12,682 nucleotides of DNA from Irpex lacteus (taxonomy: Eukaryota; Basidiomycota; Agaricomycetes; Polyporales; Irpicaceae): NCBI GenBank assembly GCA_001986395.2, contig MQVO02000260.1, forward strand, positions 1-12,682, read 5' to 3'. The notes under the pieces were generated by a model that saw only the letters and a list, made by a program, of their open reading frames with translations, ran no database searches and was not told the origin of the DNA. Numbering within the stretch: position 1 is the first letter of the stretch; every line of letters begins with the position of its first letter. A program made the position numbers and the translations under genes. This document shows, piece by piece, positions 12,307 through 12,682 of the stretch.

Positions 12307-12682
12307 ATGTCTGATGCAATACAAACTAAATCTGTAACTCCTGGTAAGTTAATAGATATCACAGAGGACAAAAAATTGGTATTGGACTTGGATAAACTTT
12401 CTGATTTAATACAACGTACTTCAGAACAATTACCTGAAGTAGTGGGCGTCTATGGACCTTATTCTTTTTTCGGTTTTACGAGTCTTATGTTTTGGAAAGG
12501 GTTGGTTAAAAGGTTATGATAGCGGTAATAAATTTAATTTAGATAATTTTAAAAAAGATAGCTCTAAATTACAAGCAATGAGAATTATGACTCATGGTAG
12601 ATTAGCATTTACTACAGCAGGTACATTAGTTCTTATGTTTGGAATATATAACTGCTTTAACATTATACCTAAAAAGTATAAT
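12307..12682 (+). CDS. Hypothetical two-helix membrane protein with +1 frameshift, partial
   Basis: The first frame runs from ATG at 12307 for 70 codons to TGA at 12517; reading TGA as Trp adds one residue before TAG at 12520. It is soluble and charged at first, then hydrophobic (about residues 48-65, with YSFFGFTSLMFW). The +1 frame takes over at about 12511-12515 and stays open to the window end, encoding YDSGNKFNLDNF and later a second hydrophobic helix (LAFTTAGTLVLMFGIY). Two helices joined by a Gly/Asn-containing loop and followed by charged residues recall HIG1-type (Rcf1/Rcf2) inner-membrane proteins, but conserved residues match only loosely. The break lies in AAAAGG: either one extra A or a shift on the AGG codon. 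Codon use resembles the gene just upstream, so the two are likely one unit. Confidence 0.6.

Overview
The window reads as fungal mitochondrial DNA, most likely basidiomycete. It is very AT-rich. It carries a complete small-subunit rRNA gene that contains the exact 25-base mtSSU primer site known as MS1 (positions 934-958), plus a set of mitochondrial tRNAs. One small reading frame is open only if TGA is read as tryptophan (genetic code 4). A protein-primed family B DNA polymerase of the linear mitochondrial plasmid type lies in the middle.

Layout: 1-580 holds an AT-rich leader, one palindromic element and a 98-codon mitochondrial reading frame. 588-2294 is rns, with a palindromic element inserted in a variable helix. 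2395-3060 is divergent sequence whose motifs follow the order of LSU rRNA domain II, with two more palindromes. 3244-3354 is a strongly structured non-coding stretch. Then come tRNA-Leu, an LSU-like leader, and two adjoining membrane-protein genes (120 and 466 codons). Next are a tRNA tentatively called Arg, a second LSU-like leader and dpo (924 codons). After dpo lie a truncated membrane-protein remnant and tRNA-Tyr on the minus strand. A clear LSU rRNA fragment (domain II end through domain III) follows, then tRNA-Val, structured debris, a frameshifted minus-strand pseudogene, tRNA-Gly and tRNA-Lys. The right end has nested palindromes, a minus-strand nad4 remnant and two protein genes of unknown function. 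The last of these carries a +1 frameshift and runs off the window.

How it fits together: rns is continuous, but LSU-like pieces are separated and out of order (about E. coli 455-800, then 100-235 twice, then 985-1690). They are interleaved with tRNAs and plasmid-type genes. The 120/466 pair and dpo are each preceded by the same 19-base LSU-like element, exactly 28 bases before the ATG. The ends of ORF466, dpo and the main LSU fragment share a TAGTATAG-type motif. The simplest reading is that plasmid-derived genes entered an LSU context and either fragmented or duplicated it. Whether the LSU pieces are functional fragments or debris cannot be decided from this window.

The plasmid-type genes use TGG for Trp, while the native small frame uses only TGA, which supports different origins.
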